Origin: an uncultured bacterium
GTDB taxonomy: Bacteria; Gemmatimonadota; Gemmatimonadetes; Longimicrobiales; RSA9
Length of the DNA stretch: 58,126 bases
Assembly (NCBI GenBank): GCA_937889645.1
Contig: CALBZE010000025.1
Span: 1 to 58,126 of the forward strand
Reading direction: 5' to 3'
Shown here: positions 21,556 to 30,509 of the stretch, one piece after another
How the letters are laid out: every line of letters starts with the position of its first letter
Numbering within the stretch: position 1 is the stretch's first letter
Made by a program: the position numbers and the translations under genes
Notes under the pieces: model-generated
What the model was told of the DNA's origin: nothing
The model's database searches: none
Seen by the model: only the letters and a program-made list of their open reading frames with translations

Positions 21556-24516
21556 TCAGAACCCCACCGAGATGTTGAAGTAGAGGGACCGGCTCGGCGG
21601 ATACGGCGTGATGTCCAGCGGGTGCCGGACGGCGGTCGCGCCAAAGTTCGCGACTTCCGGATCGAGGCCGGAGTAGCGGGTCCACATGAAGAGGTTGCGG
21701 CCCGTGAGCCCGATGCGCATGTAGCGGAGCCCCAGGCCGATCGACTGGGTCACCGACGCGGGGACGTTGTAGAGGACGGACACCTCGCGGAGCTTCACGA
21801 ACGTCGCATCCTCGACGTACGGCTCGGTCGCGCCCGCGCGGAGCGCATTGTATCGGGCCTGGCCCTCGGGCGTCGTCCAGTCGGGCGAGGTCCGGTTGGC
21901 ATCCTGCAGGTAGCGCGTCAGGTTCACCACGTTGCCGCCCTGCTGCCAGTCCAGCACCGCGCTCAGGCTGAAGTCGCGGTACACGAGGTCGTTGACGAAC
22001 CCGACGCGGAAATCGGGCGTCGCGTCGCCGAGCTGGCTCATGCTCTCGGCCGCGCTGCCATCGGGTTCGAGGGCGTACCCGACGATCTGCGTGATGGACT
22101 TGCCCTCCTCGATGCGGGTCTGGCCGAGGCCGCCGAAGCCCGCGCCGGCCGGGAAGAAGGGCGGCTGACCGGCCAGGTCCACGACCTTGCCGACGTAGTG
22201 CGTGAAGGTCGCGCGCGAGATCCACGTCATGTCGGCCGAGCGGATCGGCGTCACGCCGAGCGCGAACTCGACGCCCGTGTTGCGGATCTTGCCCCCGTTG
22301 AACGGCGTGCTCGAGTAGCCGGTGGACGGCGCGGGCACGCGGAGGAGGAGCAGGTTCGTCGTGTTGCGGCTGAACCCGGTGAGCTCCCAGGTGATGCGGT
22401 TGTCGAGGATGATGCCGTCGATCCCGACCTCGATCTCCTTGAGCCGCTCGGGCTCGATCCCCTCGAAGCCGGCGGCGGTGTTCACGGCCAGGCCGCGCCG
22501 GCCGCCGATCTTGGGTGTGATCAGCGTCGTGAACTTCTGCCCGAAGAGCGGCTGGTTTCCGGTCTCACCGTAGGCGACGCGGAGCTTGATCTCGCTGCCG
22601 TCACCGAGGAGGTCCAGGAAGCGATACGACGCCGACGCGTTCGGATAGACGAAGTACCGATCGATGTCCCCGTTCACGCTGCTCCGCTCCGCGCGGAACC
22701 CGGTCTGGAGGAGGAGCCGCGAATCGAAGAGGCGTAGCTGCTCGGACGCGTACAGCGCGAGCGTGCGTTCCTGCTCCAGATCCTCGAACACTGCGGTCTG
22801 GGTGCCCCGGTTCACGTTCCGCTGACCGGGGAGCAGGTCCTGCGTGCGGATGCGCGACGTCTCGAGGCGACGGTCCTCGTACTGGAGCCCCGCGGAGGTC
22901 ATGGCCGACCAACCCGCGCCATCCCACGTGTGGATCGCGTTCACGTTCCAGTTGTGGTACAGGCTGCGGCCGCCGCTCTGGATCGCCTCGCCCGGGAAGA
23001 CCTCGGATTGCTCGAAGTACAGCTCGTTCGGCGTCCAGACCTCGTTGGCCTGCTCGAACACGTCCAGTCCGCCGCCGGCCACGAACCGGAGCGACTGACG
23101 GGCGGTCTGCATCGCGTTCCAGCCGAGGGTGAATCCGCCCGTGAACCGGTTCGTCTCCTCGTGGTTCACGCCCAGTTCGGCGAGCTGGAGCGGATTCGAC
23201 TTCACGATGGTGAACTCCCGTGGGTCGATGTACGTCCCGTCGGGGTTCCTCCTCGAGATGTCGATGAAGCTGGGGAGGTACGCGAGCGCGTAGCCGTGGC
23301 AGGCGTAGTTGTTACAGTTGTTGTTCCAGCCCCGGTCGTTGACCGAACGGTTGTAGGCGCTCGAGAGGCTCAGGTCGACGTTCGAGCCGAGGTGCTGGTC
23401 GAGGTTGACCCGCAGGCTCTGGCGACCCGCGCCGGTGTTGCGCTCGATCCCTTCTTCGCGGCTGACGGTGCCCGACGCGTAGTAGCGCGTGTTCTCCGTC
23501 CCGCCGCGTACGTCGACGTTCGTCTCGTACGACAGCTTGCGCTGCCCGTAGACCATCGCGGCGTTGTCGTAGTACGGGTTCGGGTTGTCGCCGAACCAGA
23601 AGTCGACGGTCTCCGGGCTGTACCGTTCCAGCGCCTCCTCGCGCGTCCAGCGGCGCGATTCGTAGAGGCGCAGGGGCATGTTCATGCCCACGCGCTGGGT
23701 CACGTTGAACTCCGGCGCCCCGGCCGTGCCGCGAACGGTCCGGATCACGACCACGCCGTTCGCCGCCTTCGAGCCGTAGATCGAAGACGCGGCCGCGCCC
23801 TTCAGGACCTCGATGCTCGCGATGTCCGCCGGGTTGAGGTCCGCGATGCGGTTGACCGCGTCGGCCTCCATCTCCGCGAAGGCCGCCTGGTTGGCGAAGC
23901 CGCGGCCGCCAGGGATGCTCACGTTGGAGTAGATCACGCCGTCCACGACGAAGAGGGGGTCGAAGCCGCCGAGGAGCGTGTTGGTCCCGCGGATCTGCAT
24001 CTGGATCCCGCCGCCCGGCGCCCCCGAGTTCGTCTGGAGGCTCACGCCGGCGATCTTCCCCGCCATCGCGTTCAGGACGGTGGGCGTCGTAACGCGCTTG
24101 ACATCGTCGCCCGCGACGTAGGCGATCGACGTCGTCGCGCTGCGGCGGTCGATCGTCGTGGCCTGACCTGTGACGACGACCTCCTCGAGGCGGAACACGT
24201 CCGGCTGCAGTGCGATCTCGATCTGCGCGTCGCCCGCGCCGACTTCGATTTCAGTCCGCACGTACCCGAGCGCCTGCACCGCGATGCGCGTCGCGCCCGC
24301 CTGCACCACGAGCGTGAACCGCCCCTGGGCGTCCGTCAGCGTGACGCCGGGCGACGGCACCCCGACGACCGAGACCGAAGCGTTCGAGATCGGCTGCATC
24401 GTCGTCGCATCGATCACCCGACCCGTGACGCTCCGGCTCTGCGCGCCCAGCTCGGCCGGCACGAGCATGCCCAGCAGCGCCAGCCACAACCATGGACTCA
24501 TACGTCGTTTGCGCAC
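21556..24516 (-). CDS. SusC/RagA family TonB-dependent outer-membrane transporter
   Basis: The 986-residue protein has a signal peptide ending LVPAELGAQ. An N-terminal carboxypeptidase-regulatory-like domain (SVTGRVIDATTMQPISNASVSV) comes next, then the TonB box region, the plug (GKIAGVSLQTNSGAPGGGIQMQIRG, PLFVVDGVIYSN, GAAASSIYGSKAANGVVVI) and a 22-strand barrel ending in an aromatic residue (NISVGF). It uses TonB energy to import a ligand delivered by SusD. Translation starts at GTG 24516, with AGGAGG four bases upstream. Its leader contains a terminator-like hairpin at 24564-24595. No anti-sigma or sigma factor gene adjoins it. Confidence 0.95.
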   Translation of the reverse strand: MRKRRMSPWLWLALLGMLVPAELGAQSRSVTGRVIDATTMQPISNASVSVVGVPSPGVTLTDAQGRFTLVVQAGATRIAVQALGYVRTEIEVGAGDAQIEIALQPDVFRLEEVVVTGQATTIDRRSATTSIAYVAGDDVKRVTTPTVLNAMAGKIAGVSLQTNSGAPGGGIQMQIRGTNTLLGGFDPLFVVDGVIYSNVSIPGGRGFANQAAFAEMEADAVNRIADLNPADIASIEVLKGAAASSIYGSKAANGVVVIRTVRGTAGAPEFNVTQRVGMNMPLRLYESRRWTREEALERYSPETVDFWFGDNPNPYYDNAAMVYGQRKLSYETNVDVRGGTENTRYYASGTVSREEGIERNTGAGRQSLRVNLDQHLGSNVDLSLSSAYNRSVNDRGWNNNCNNYACHGYALAYLPSFIDISRRNPDGTYIDPREFTIVKSNPLQLAELGVNHEETNRFTGGFTLGWNAMQTARQSLRFVAGGGLDVFEQANEVWTPNELYFEQSEVFPGEAIQSGGRSLYHNWNVNAIHTWDGAGWSAMTSAGLQYEDRRLETSRIRTQDLLPGQRNVNRGTQTAVFEDLEQERTLALYASEQLRLFDSRLLLQTGFRAERSSVNGDIDRYFVYPNASASYRFLDLLGDGSEIKLRVAYGETGNQPLFGQKFTTLITPKIGGRRGLAVNTAAGFEGIEPERLKEIEVGIDGIILDNRITWELTGFSRNTTNLLLLRVPAPSTGYSSTPFNGGKIRNTGVEFALGVTPIRSADMTWISRATFTHYVGKVVDLAGQPPFFPAGAGFGGLGQTRIEEGKSITQIVGYALEPDGSAAESMSQLGDATPDFRVGFVNDLVYRDFSLSAVLDWQQGGNVVNLTRYLQDANRTSPDWTTPEGQARYNALRAGATEPYVEDATFVKLREVSVLYNVPASVTQSIGLGLRYMRIGLTGRNLFMWTRYSGLDPEVANFGATAVRHPLDITPYPPSRSLYFNISVGF

Positions 24517-24563
24517 GTGTCCTCCTTTGTGGTGGGTGAGACTGAGAACTGCAGTACCGAACG

Positions 24564-24595
24564 AAAAAAGCGCCCTGCGAGAATCGCAGAGCGCT
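24564..24595 (-). terminator. Intrinsic terminator within the susCD leader (possible attenuator)
   Basis: On the minus strand AGCGCTCTGCGA pairs with TCGCAGGGCGCT (one G-U pair) around TTC and is followed directly by TTTTTT. That is a textbook intrinsic terminator. It lies 48 bases upstream of the susC start and downstream of the promoter-like elements at 24714-24743, so it would stop transcription before susC unless overridden. Confidence 0.75.
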
Positions 24596-24713
24596 TGCGC
24601 CGCGCGCGATACTGTAACGTTGGATCGTCGTCGGTCGTGACGACCGGAATCGGTATGGACCGGGGAGAGGTGCGGGGCGCGCCGGCGAGCGCGCGCCGCG
24701 GACGGGGGATCCT

Positions 24714-24743
24714 ACGCTAGCCCGAACGGCGGCGCGGCGTCAA
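24714..24743 (-). promoter_or_regulatory. Candidate susCD promoter
   Basis: On the minus strand TTGACG (24738-24743) and TAGCGT (24714-24719) are separated by 18 bases. This would start transcription near 24707 and give a leader of about 190 bases that includes the terminator hairpin. The -35 is good and the -10 is weak. Confidence 0.5.
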
Positions 24744-24907
24744 GGATTTCGTGAGCCGGGCGGGCGCGCGGCGGCGGCCCAGAAGAACACGAACCGTCGA
24801 CCGACTTGTCATTCCGACCGCGCCTTGCGCATTGATAGGGAGACGGACCGGCCACGCGCGTACTCTCACGTTCGACGACCACACCCATCACTCAGGAGAC
24901 CGTGGCC

Positions 24908-25360
24908 ATGAACCGACGCGTACGGAAGCTCTCCCCAGCTGCGCTCGCCGCCTTGATCCTCCTCGCCGCATGCGGCGACGACCCCGAGGGACCGGACCTC
25001 ACCACCGCGGACCTGGTCGGCGAATACGCGGCGGAGGCCGGGGTCGCCGGCGCCGTGTTCTCGACGACGGAGGCGGGCGAAACGGTCGACTGGCTCACCC
25101 GGGGCGGCTCCCTCACGATCACGCTCGAAGCGACCAACACGACCGAGGGTCACCTCTTCATGCCGGAAGCCGAAGAGGACGGCAGCGACTTCGAGGCCAA
25201 CCTCGCCGGCACCTGGACGCTGAGCGGGGACACCGTCCGCTTCTCGCACAACGCGGACACCTTCGTGCGCGACATGCCGTTCGTATACCGCGACGGACGA
25301 CTGGAGGGCGAACGGACCTTCGACGAGACCCTCGTCCGCGTCGTGCTGGTGAAGCGCTGA
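24908..25360 (+). CDS. Small hypothetical lipoprotein
   Basis: The product has 150 residues with a lipobox LILLAAC (Cys22) followed by GDDPEGPDLTTADLVGEY. The rest is a short beta-rich domain in which GGSLTITLEATNTTEGHLFMP and LAGTWTLSGDTVRFSHNADTFV suggest a lipocalin-like small barrel. I know no named family. ATG at 24908 is preferred to GTG at 24902 because the AGGAGA site is too close to the GTG. It is divergent from susC. Convergent with the dehydrogenase gene. Confidence 0.8.
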   Translation: MNRRVRKLSPAALAALILLAACGDDPEGPDLTTADLVGEYAAEAGVAGAVFSTTEAGETVDWLTRGGSLTITLEATNTTEGHLFMPEAEEDGSDFEANLAGTWTLSGDTVRFSHNADTFVRDMPFVYRDGRLEGERTFDETLVRVVLVKR

Positions 25361-25404
25361 GCCGGCCCGAACGGTGGTCGCCGCGATCGGCGTTCGTCGG
25401 CGCC

Positions 25405-26526
25405 CTACGCCTTCGGATCGATCAGCGCCTTGACCACGCGCCCCGCGGCCACGGCGTCGAGCGCGGCGTTGGCCCGCGCCAGCCCGAAGCGCTCGAGAGG
25501 GAGCGCCGACCAGGGGCGCGAGCGCGACGGGTCGCGCATGAGCCGGACGGCGCGGTAGAAGTGCGAGTAATCCGAGCCCCAGCAGCCGCGCACATCGAGG
25601 TGCTTCCGGTTCAGGTCAGCGTGCGGGTTGAAGGCGACGTCGCCGTGGTCGGTGTACTGACCGACGACGACCACGCGCCCGGCGTCGCGGGTGAAGCGCA
25701 TCGCCTGCACGACCGCCTCTGGCGCGCCCGCGGCCTCAATGGTGACGTCGGCGCCGCGGCCGCCGGTGTGCTCGAGGACCCACGCGAGCCGCTCCTCGGG
25801 CGACGTCGTCTCGATGGAGAGCGTCGCATCCGCGCCGACGGCCCGGGCCGCCTCGAGCCGCAGCTCCGGCGCGCCGATGCAGAGGACGCGTAGCGCGCCG
25901 CTCATCTTCGCCAGGATCACCGCCGAAAGCCCGACCGGGCCGGCGCCCAGGACCAGGACCGTGTCGGCCAGCCGGATCTCCGCCCGCTCGACGGCGTGGA
26001 GCGCGGTCGGGAGCCCGCACCCGCCCGCCATGAACGCCTCCGCATCCAGGTCGCCGACGGGGATGATGTGCGTCCCCGGCTTCAGGTAGATGGCCTCCGC
26101 CCACCCGCCGCTCGGGCCGTCCGCCACGCCGTAGGTGATCCCGTAGACGCGGCGGTCGGGGCAGCGCGTCGTGGCCTTCGCGACCAGGCAGTGCCAGCAC
26201 GCGTTGCATGTGCGGTGCACGTCCAGGAAGGTCACGCGGTCGCCCTCGCGGAGCACGTTTCCCTCGGCATCCCGGAGCGCGTTCCCCGCGGCGTCCTTCA
26301 GGGTCCCCCTGATCTTCGCGAGCCGGCCCACCGTCACGTGCCCGGGGACGATGGGGTAGGGGACGCCCGCCAGCCGGCCGGCGCGGAGGTGCACGTCCGT
26401 GCCGCACACCTCGCTCAATTCGACTTCCAGCAGGGCGGAGCCGGGTTCCAGCTCCGGCTCGGGTAGCTCGCGCACCTCGACGGGCGCGCCGGGGGCGGGG
26501 AGGACGGCGGCGGCGATCCTGGGCAT
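25405..26526 (-). CDS. Zinc-dependent alcohol dehydrogenase family protein
   Basis: The 373-residue medium-chain dehydrogenase has a catalytic-zinc cysteine in SEVCGTDVHLRAG and a histidine in VPGHVTVG, where the usual GHE is GHV. The structural-zinc cysteines are in TCNACWHCLVAKATTRC, and the NAD(P)-binding motif is VLGAGPVGLSAV. The substrate is not predictable. The variant with HV instead of HE, and the extra loop GTLKDAAGNALRDAEGNVLREGD, place it away from classical alcohol dehydrogenases and nearer sugar or polyol dehydrogenase-like members. ATG at 26526 has AAGGAG upstream. It is divergent from the gntR-ABC operon by 140 bases, but I see no sign that the GntR palindrome also serves this gene. 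Confidence 0.88.
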   Translation of the reverse strand: MPRIAAAVLPAPGAPVEVRELPEPELEPGSALLEVELSEVCGTDVHLRAGRLAGVPYPIVPGHVTVGRLAKIRGTLKDAAGNALRDAEGNVLREGDRVTFLDVHRTCNACWHCLVAKATTRCPDRRVYGITYGVADGPSGGWAEAIYLKPGTHIIPVGDLDAEAFMAGGCGLPTALHAVERAEIRLADTVLVLGAGPVGLSAVILAKMSGALRVLCIGAPELRLEAARAVGADATLSIETTSPEERLAWVLEHTGGRGADVTIEAAGAPEAVVQAMRFTRDAGRVVVVGQYTDHGDVAFNPHADLNRKHLDVRGCWGSDYSHFYRAVRLMRDPSRSRPWSALPLERFGLARANAALDAVAAGRVVKALIDPKA

Positions 26527-26631
26527 CTTCGACGACTCCTTCCTGTCGGGGGTGATCGGGCGCGTGGCGCACGTGTCCGCGGAAATGATACCGCACGGCC
26601 GGGCTCTTCGCGAAGCCCTACCACGTCCCCC

Positions 26632-26666
26632 TTGACATCCAGGTGTACTAGTGCGCATAGTACACC
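26632..26666 (+). promoter_or_regulatory. gntR promoter with palindromic operator; leaderless start
   Basis: TTGACA (26632-26637) is followed after 18 bases by CATAGT (26656-26661), five bases before the ATG at 26667, so transcription should begin at or next to the start codon. A perfect palindrome, GGTGTACTA-N7-TAGTACACC (26642-26666), covers the spacer, the -10 and the start point. It fits an autoregulatory GntR (YtrA-type) operator. Confidence 0.75.
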
Positions 26667-27077
26667 ATGCTTCCGTTCGAGGTGGTCCTGAGGCCCGGCG
26701 AATCGCCCTACAAGCAGGTGGTCTATGCCGCGACGCGTGCGATCGTGTCGGGCGAGCTGCCCGCGGGGACGGCGTTCCCGTCGGTGCGCGAGCTGAGTCA
26801 GGCGCTGAAGATCAACCCGAATACGGCGCACAAGGTGGTGGCGGAGCTGGTTCGGGAGGGGTTGCTGGAGGTGCGGCCGGGGATCGGGACGGTGGTGACG
26901 TCGCGGCCGCGGAGCTCGCCGGAGGAGCGGCGGCGTCTGCTGTCGGACGCGGTCGAGCGGCTGGTCGTGGAGGCGAAGCGGCTTGGGCTGGAGCGGGACG
27001 AGGTGCTGGGCGCGGTGGCGGCGCGGTGGGCGGAGCTGTTCGGGCGCGGGCGGGCCGGGTCGGGCGACGCGGAGTGA
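26667..27077 (+). CDS. GntR family transcriptional regulator, YtrA subfamily
   Basis: The 136-residue repressor has a winged-helix domain (PYKQVVYAATRAIVSGELPAG, FPSVRELSQALKINPNTAHKVVAELVREGLLEVRPGIGTVV). A short C-terminal helical tail of about 60 residues replaces the large effector domain of other GntR proteins, which defines the YtrA group. Members control the ABC transporter genes beside them; here the ATPase gene starts 30 bases downstream. The ATG at 26667 adjoins the operator palindrome and has no Shine-Dalgarno sequence, consistent with leaderless translation. Confidence 0.92.
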   Translation: MLPFEVVLRPGESPYKQVVYAATRAIVSGELPAGTAFPSVRELSQALKINPNTAHKVVAELVREGLLEVRPGIGTVVTSRPRSSPEERRRLLSDAVERLVVEAKRLGLERDEVLGAVAARWAELFGRGRAGSGDAE

Positions 27078-27107
27078 GCGACGCGGACTGATCGAGGAGG
27101 AATGCGC

Positions 27108-28031
27108 ATGGCCGCAGTCGAGATCGCAGGGGTGACGTACCGGTACCGGCGGGTCGAGGCGTTGTCGGACGTGAGCCTCGCGGTCCCGAGCGGCGCCGTG
27201 TACGCGCTGTTGGGGCCGAACGGGGCGGGGAAGACGACGCTGCTGCAGATCCTGGCCGGGCTGCGGCGGCCGGCCGCGGGATGGGCGCGGGTGCTGGGGA
27301 AGGACGTGACGGCGCTCGGCGTCGGGGACCGGCAGGCGATCGGGTATGTCGCGGAGGGGTTGCGGCTCCCCGGGTGGATGACGCTGCGGCAGCTGGAGGC
27401 GTACCTGGCGCCGTTGTACCCGGAGTGGGACCGGTCGCTGGCGGACGAGCTGCGGCGTCGCTTCCGGCTCGACCCGGACCGGCGGATCCGCACGTTCTCG
27501 CGTGGGGAGCACATGAAGGCCGCGCTGCTTTGTGCGCTGGCGCCGCGGCCGCGGCTGCTCCTCATGGACGAGCCGTTCACAGGGATGGACGTGGCGGTGA
27601 AGGACGAGCTGGTGCACGGGCTCCTCGAGTCGGCGGGGACGGAGGGGTGGACGGTGGTGGTGGCATCGCACGACCTGGCGGAGCTGGAGCCGCTGGCGGA
27701 CTGGGTCGGGTTCCTGGATGACGGCCATCTGCTCCTGTCGGAATCGATGGAGACGTTCCGCGCGCGGTTCCGGCGGGTGGAGGTGGTGGGGGCGGGCGAG
27801 TCGACATCGTTTCCGGCGACGGTGCCGGAGGGGTGGCTTTCGGTCCGTCGTGCCGCGCCGCGCGTGAGTCTGATCGTCTCCGACGGGGATGGCCTGGACG
27901 GCGACGCGTACCGTCGCTGGTTCCCGGACGCGACGCGGATCGAGGTGCGGGAGGCGACGTTGCGTGAGGTGTTCGTCGCGCTGGTCCGTCGGGATCAGGA
28001 CGCTCGCCGAGTCGAGGGGGTGGCGGCATGA
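27108..28031 (+). CDS. ABC transporter ATP-binding protein
   Basis: The 307-residue ATPase has Walker A GPNGAGKT (36-43), Walker B LLLMDEP (149-155) and the H-loop ASHDLAELE. The signature is FSRGEHMK (130-137) instead of LSGGQ, as in some drug or peptide exporters of the GntR-linked type. The last 90 residues form a C-terminal domain after VGFLDDGHLLLSESMETF. The start at 27108 is chosen because AGGAGG lies seven bases upstream; the ATG at 27102 is too close to it. It overlaps the next gene by four bases (ATGA). Together with gntR and the membrane protein it forms one operon, probably an exporter induced when the GntR protein is released. Confidence 0.93.
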   Translation: MAAVEIAGVTYRYRRVEALSDVSLAVPSGAVYALLGPNGAGKTTLLQILAGLRRPAAGWARVLGKDVTALGVGDRQAIGYVAEGLRLPGWMTLRQLEAYLAPLYPEWDRSLADELRRRFRLDPDRRIRTFSRGEHMKAALLCALAPRPRLLLMDEPFTGMDVAVKDELVHGLLESAGTEGWTVVVASHDLAELEPLADWVGFLDDGHLLLSESMETFRARFRRVEVVGAGESTSFPATVPEGWLSVRRAAPRVSLIVSDGDGLDGDAYRRWFPDATRIEVREATLREVFVALVRRDQDARRVEGVAA

Positions 28032-29578
28032 CGTGGCTGAGGCAGGCGGCGCACGTGGCCGCGAAGGATCTTCGGCACGCGTCGTGGATGCTGGCGGTGT
28101 ACGCCGTGATCGTCGCGGTGGCGACGGCGGTCGCGGTGCATGCGTGGGGGAGCGGCCGGGGCGGGGTGCTGCTCGCGACGCTCCTCGTCCCGTTCGGGCT
28201 GGTCGTCTTCGCGGTGGTCGTCCAGGCGGACGCGCCGATGGGGAGCGACGTGTTCTGGGCGACCCGGCCGCTCTACCCGTCGGCCGTGTTCGCCGCCAAG
28301 GTCGCGGTCGCGGCGGTGGCGCTGGTCGGCGTGGGCGTCGCGGGACAAGCGGTCGCGCTCTCGGCGCTCGGCGTCGAGTCCGGGTCGTTGCCTGCCCATA
28401 TCGCCCGGTCCGTTGCTGACTACGGCGCGTGGCTGGGGGTGGCGGGCGTGGTCGCGGGGTTCGCGAGGAACATCCGGACCTTCGTCCTGTCGATGATCAT
28501 TGTCGCGCTGGCACCGTACGTTGGGCTGTGGAGCCTGCTTCCATGGCTCGTGTGGGGTCCGATGGTCGTCCGAACACTGCCGACGTTGGAAGCCGGGATC
28601 GCCGTCGCGCTGTTCGGGCTCGTGGCGTACCAGTACCACACCCGCGACGTACGGCGGAGCGCGGTCGCGGCGGCCATGGTCGTCGTTGCGGCGATGGCGG
28701 CGGTCGGGGTGGCCGGGCGCCAGCCGGTGCCGCTGCCGATAACGATGAAGGACGTTCCGGCGGGGCTGCGGGCCGACCTGCGTGTCGACAGCGTCGCATT
28801 CGAGCCGTTGCCGCGCGGCGAGCAGGAGCTCCGGCTCACACTGGGGGTCGCGGGCGGCGCGTCGGATCTGGCGTACGTTCTCGTCAATCCTCGGTTGGAG
28901 ATCCGCGAAGCGGGCAAGCCGTCGGAACGGCTCGACGAGGTGGCGGGCTCCGTCTGGTTGCGGACGGTCGACCCGCTCGCCGACGACGGGTTCCGTCGGG
29001 TCGGGCCACGCGTCCCGTGGCTGGAACGAGACCGGACGCTGAGATTTCGACTGTCCTCTTCTCAGATGGGGCGTCTGAGCCGAGGTGCGACACTGGTGCT
29101 GACCGGCCGGATCGAGGTGCTCGAAGCGCGGCAGCTGCAGCCGCAGCCGCTCGAAATCGGGCGATCGTTCGCGGACGACGGCGTGCGAATTCGCATCGAC
29201 AGCGTCGAGGGCTCGCCGGAGGAGCCGGTCATCCGGGTAGTACAGGCGAGTGTCGCACCGCCGGGGACCGCGGGCTCGTGGGTACTCCATCACAACGTGT
29301 CCAGGTTCGATGTCGCCCTCGCCGACCCGGGCCGGCGCGAGGCGGTCCCGCTCGCCGGCATGGCGACCACTTTTGCCGCGCACGCCGTCGTGCTCCCGGG
29401 CGTATCGGTCGCGTTGGAGGAGAGGCGATTGCAGCCGATGTCCTCCGTGCCCTGGACAGACCTTGGGGACGCGGGGGCGGAGTCACACCGGGGCACCGAA
29501 CTACGCGTGGTGCACTGGAAGCCGCGCGGCGGGTTCGATGTCCGGTCGGAGTTGAGGGTGAGGCCGGGGAACGGCTGA
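28028..29578 (+). CDS. ABC transporter permease-like membrane protein
   Basis: The 516-residue protein has about six N-terminal membrane spans (MLAVYAVIVAVATAVAVHAWG, LLATLLVPFGLVVFAVVV, VFAAKVAVAAVALVGVGVAGQAVALSAL, WLGVAGVVAGFA, TFVLSMIIVALAPYVGLWSLL, AGIAVALFGLVAYQY). A seventh follows, then an approximately 270-residue extracytoplasmic C-terminal domain (from about residue 240). The ATGA overlap with the ATPase gene and the membrane topology make it the permease partner. The C-terminal half is beta-rich, without a family I recognise, and is longer than in usual YtrB-linked permeases. Confidence 0.8.
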   Translation: MTWLRQAAHVAAKDLRHASWMLAVYAVIVAVATAVAVHAWGSGRGGVLLATLLVPFGLVVFAVVVQADAPMGSDVFWATRPLYPSAVFAAKVAVAAVALVGVGVAGQAVALSALGVESGSLPAHIARSVADYGAWLGVAGVVAGFARNIRTFVLSMIIVALAPYVGLWSLLPWLVWGPMVVRTLPTLEAGIAVALFGLVAYQYHTRDVRRSAVAAAMVVVAAMAAVGVAGRQPVPLPITMKDVPAGLRADLRVDSVAFEPLPRGEQELRLTLGVAGGASDLAYVLVNPRLEIREAGKPSERLDEVAGSVWLRTVDPLADDGFRRVGPRVPWLERDRTLRFRLSSSQMGRLSRGATLVLTGRIEVLEARQLQPQPLEIGRSFADDGVRIRIDSVEGSPEEPVIRVVQASVAPPGTAGSWVLHHNVSRFDVALADPGRREAVPLAGMATTFAAHAVVLPGVSVALEERRLQPMSSVPWTDLGDAGAESHRGTELRVVHWKPRGGFDVRSELRVRPGNG

Positions 29579-29747
29579 CGTCGCCCAACGCCCCCCGGCA
29601 GTCGCACCGTCGACGTGCTCCCGCGCCCTGGCTTGCCGTGATGCATTCGGAGTGCGCACGCACCGGCTGTCGAGGGCGCCTCGGTGCGCCGTTTCCTCCG
29701 TGAGCGCGAGGTCGCCGGCGCCATAACGTCGCTTTCGCGCGACGAGT

Positions 29748-30509
29748 CTACGCGGCCGCACCGCCGTCCATCACAAAATCGTGCCCCACGGTGAACGCCG
29801 CTTCCGGCGACGCGAGCCAGAGGACCGCGGCGGCCGCCTCCTCGAGCCGGCCGATCCTCCCGACCGGGAGGAACCCGGCGACCCGCGCGTCCCGCTCGGC
29901 GTCGGTTTCGCCGTCGAAGCGCGTCATGTCCGTGGCGATCGGGCCAGGACTGAACGCGTTGATCCGGATCCCGTCGCGGATGTACTCCTTCGCGGCCGCA
30001 CGCGTCAGAGCGCTCACCCCGGCTTTGGCGGCCGAGTAGGCGCCCAGCCCGGGGACGCGCAGGTGAGCGCCGATGTTCGACGCCATGTTGACGATCACGC
30101 CGCCGCCGGTCGCCCGCATCAGGGGGATCTCGTACTTCATCGAGAGCCACACGCCGGTGAGATTGGTGGCCAGGACCGCCGCCCAGGTGGCTTCGTCGAG
30201 GTCCGCGAGCGGTGCCGGAGAGCCCAGTATGCCGGCGTTGTTGAATGCGACGTCGAGGCGGCCGTAGCGCGCGGCGATCTCGTCGACCATGCGGGCGACG
30301 TCGTCCGCGCGCGTGACGTCCGCGGTGATCGCCCACCCGTGCCCTCCTTCCTCCTGGATGAGGGTCACCGTCCCGGCCAGCTTGTCGGGCGAGCGCCCCG
30401 AGACCACGACCAGGGCGCCCTCGCGGGCGAACGCGCGGGCCGTGGCGCGGCCGATCCCAGATCCGCCGCCGGTGATCAGTACGACTTTGTCGTTGAATCT
30501 CGGCGTCAT
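29748..30509 (-). CDS. SDR family NAD(P)-dependent oxidoreductase
   Basis: The 253-residue classical short-chain dehydrogenase has the cofactor motif GGGSGIGRA near residue 13, NNAG, Ser in MASNIGAH and the YSAAK active-site tyrosine and lysine. SPGPIATDM and the C-terminal SPEAAFTVGHDFVMDGG are standard. Arg33/Ser32 (VVSGRS) after beta-2 suggests NADP preference, but this is weak. The substrate is unknown. Its ATG overlaps the stop of the MFS gene (ATGA), so it is the last gene of a tetR-MFS-SDR operon and may detoxify a compound sensed by the TetR protein. Confidence 0.92.
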   Translation of the reverse strand: MTPRFNDKVVLITGGGSGIGRATARAFAREGALVVVSGRSPDKLAGTVTLIQEEGGHGWAITADVTRADDVARMVDEIAARYGRLDVAFNNAGILGSPAPLADLDEATWAAVLATNLTGVWLSMKYEIPLMRATGGGVIVNMASNIGAHLRVPGLGAYSAAKAGVSALTRAAAKEYIRDGIRINAFSPGPIATDMTRFDGETDAERDARVAGFLPVGRIGRLEEAAAAVLWLASPEAAFTVGHDFVMDGGAAA

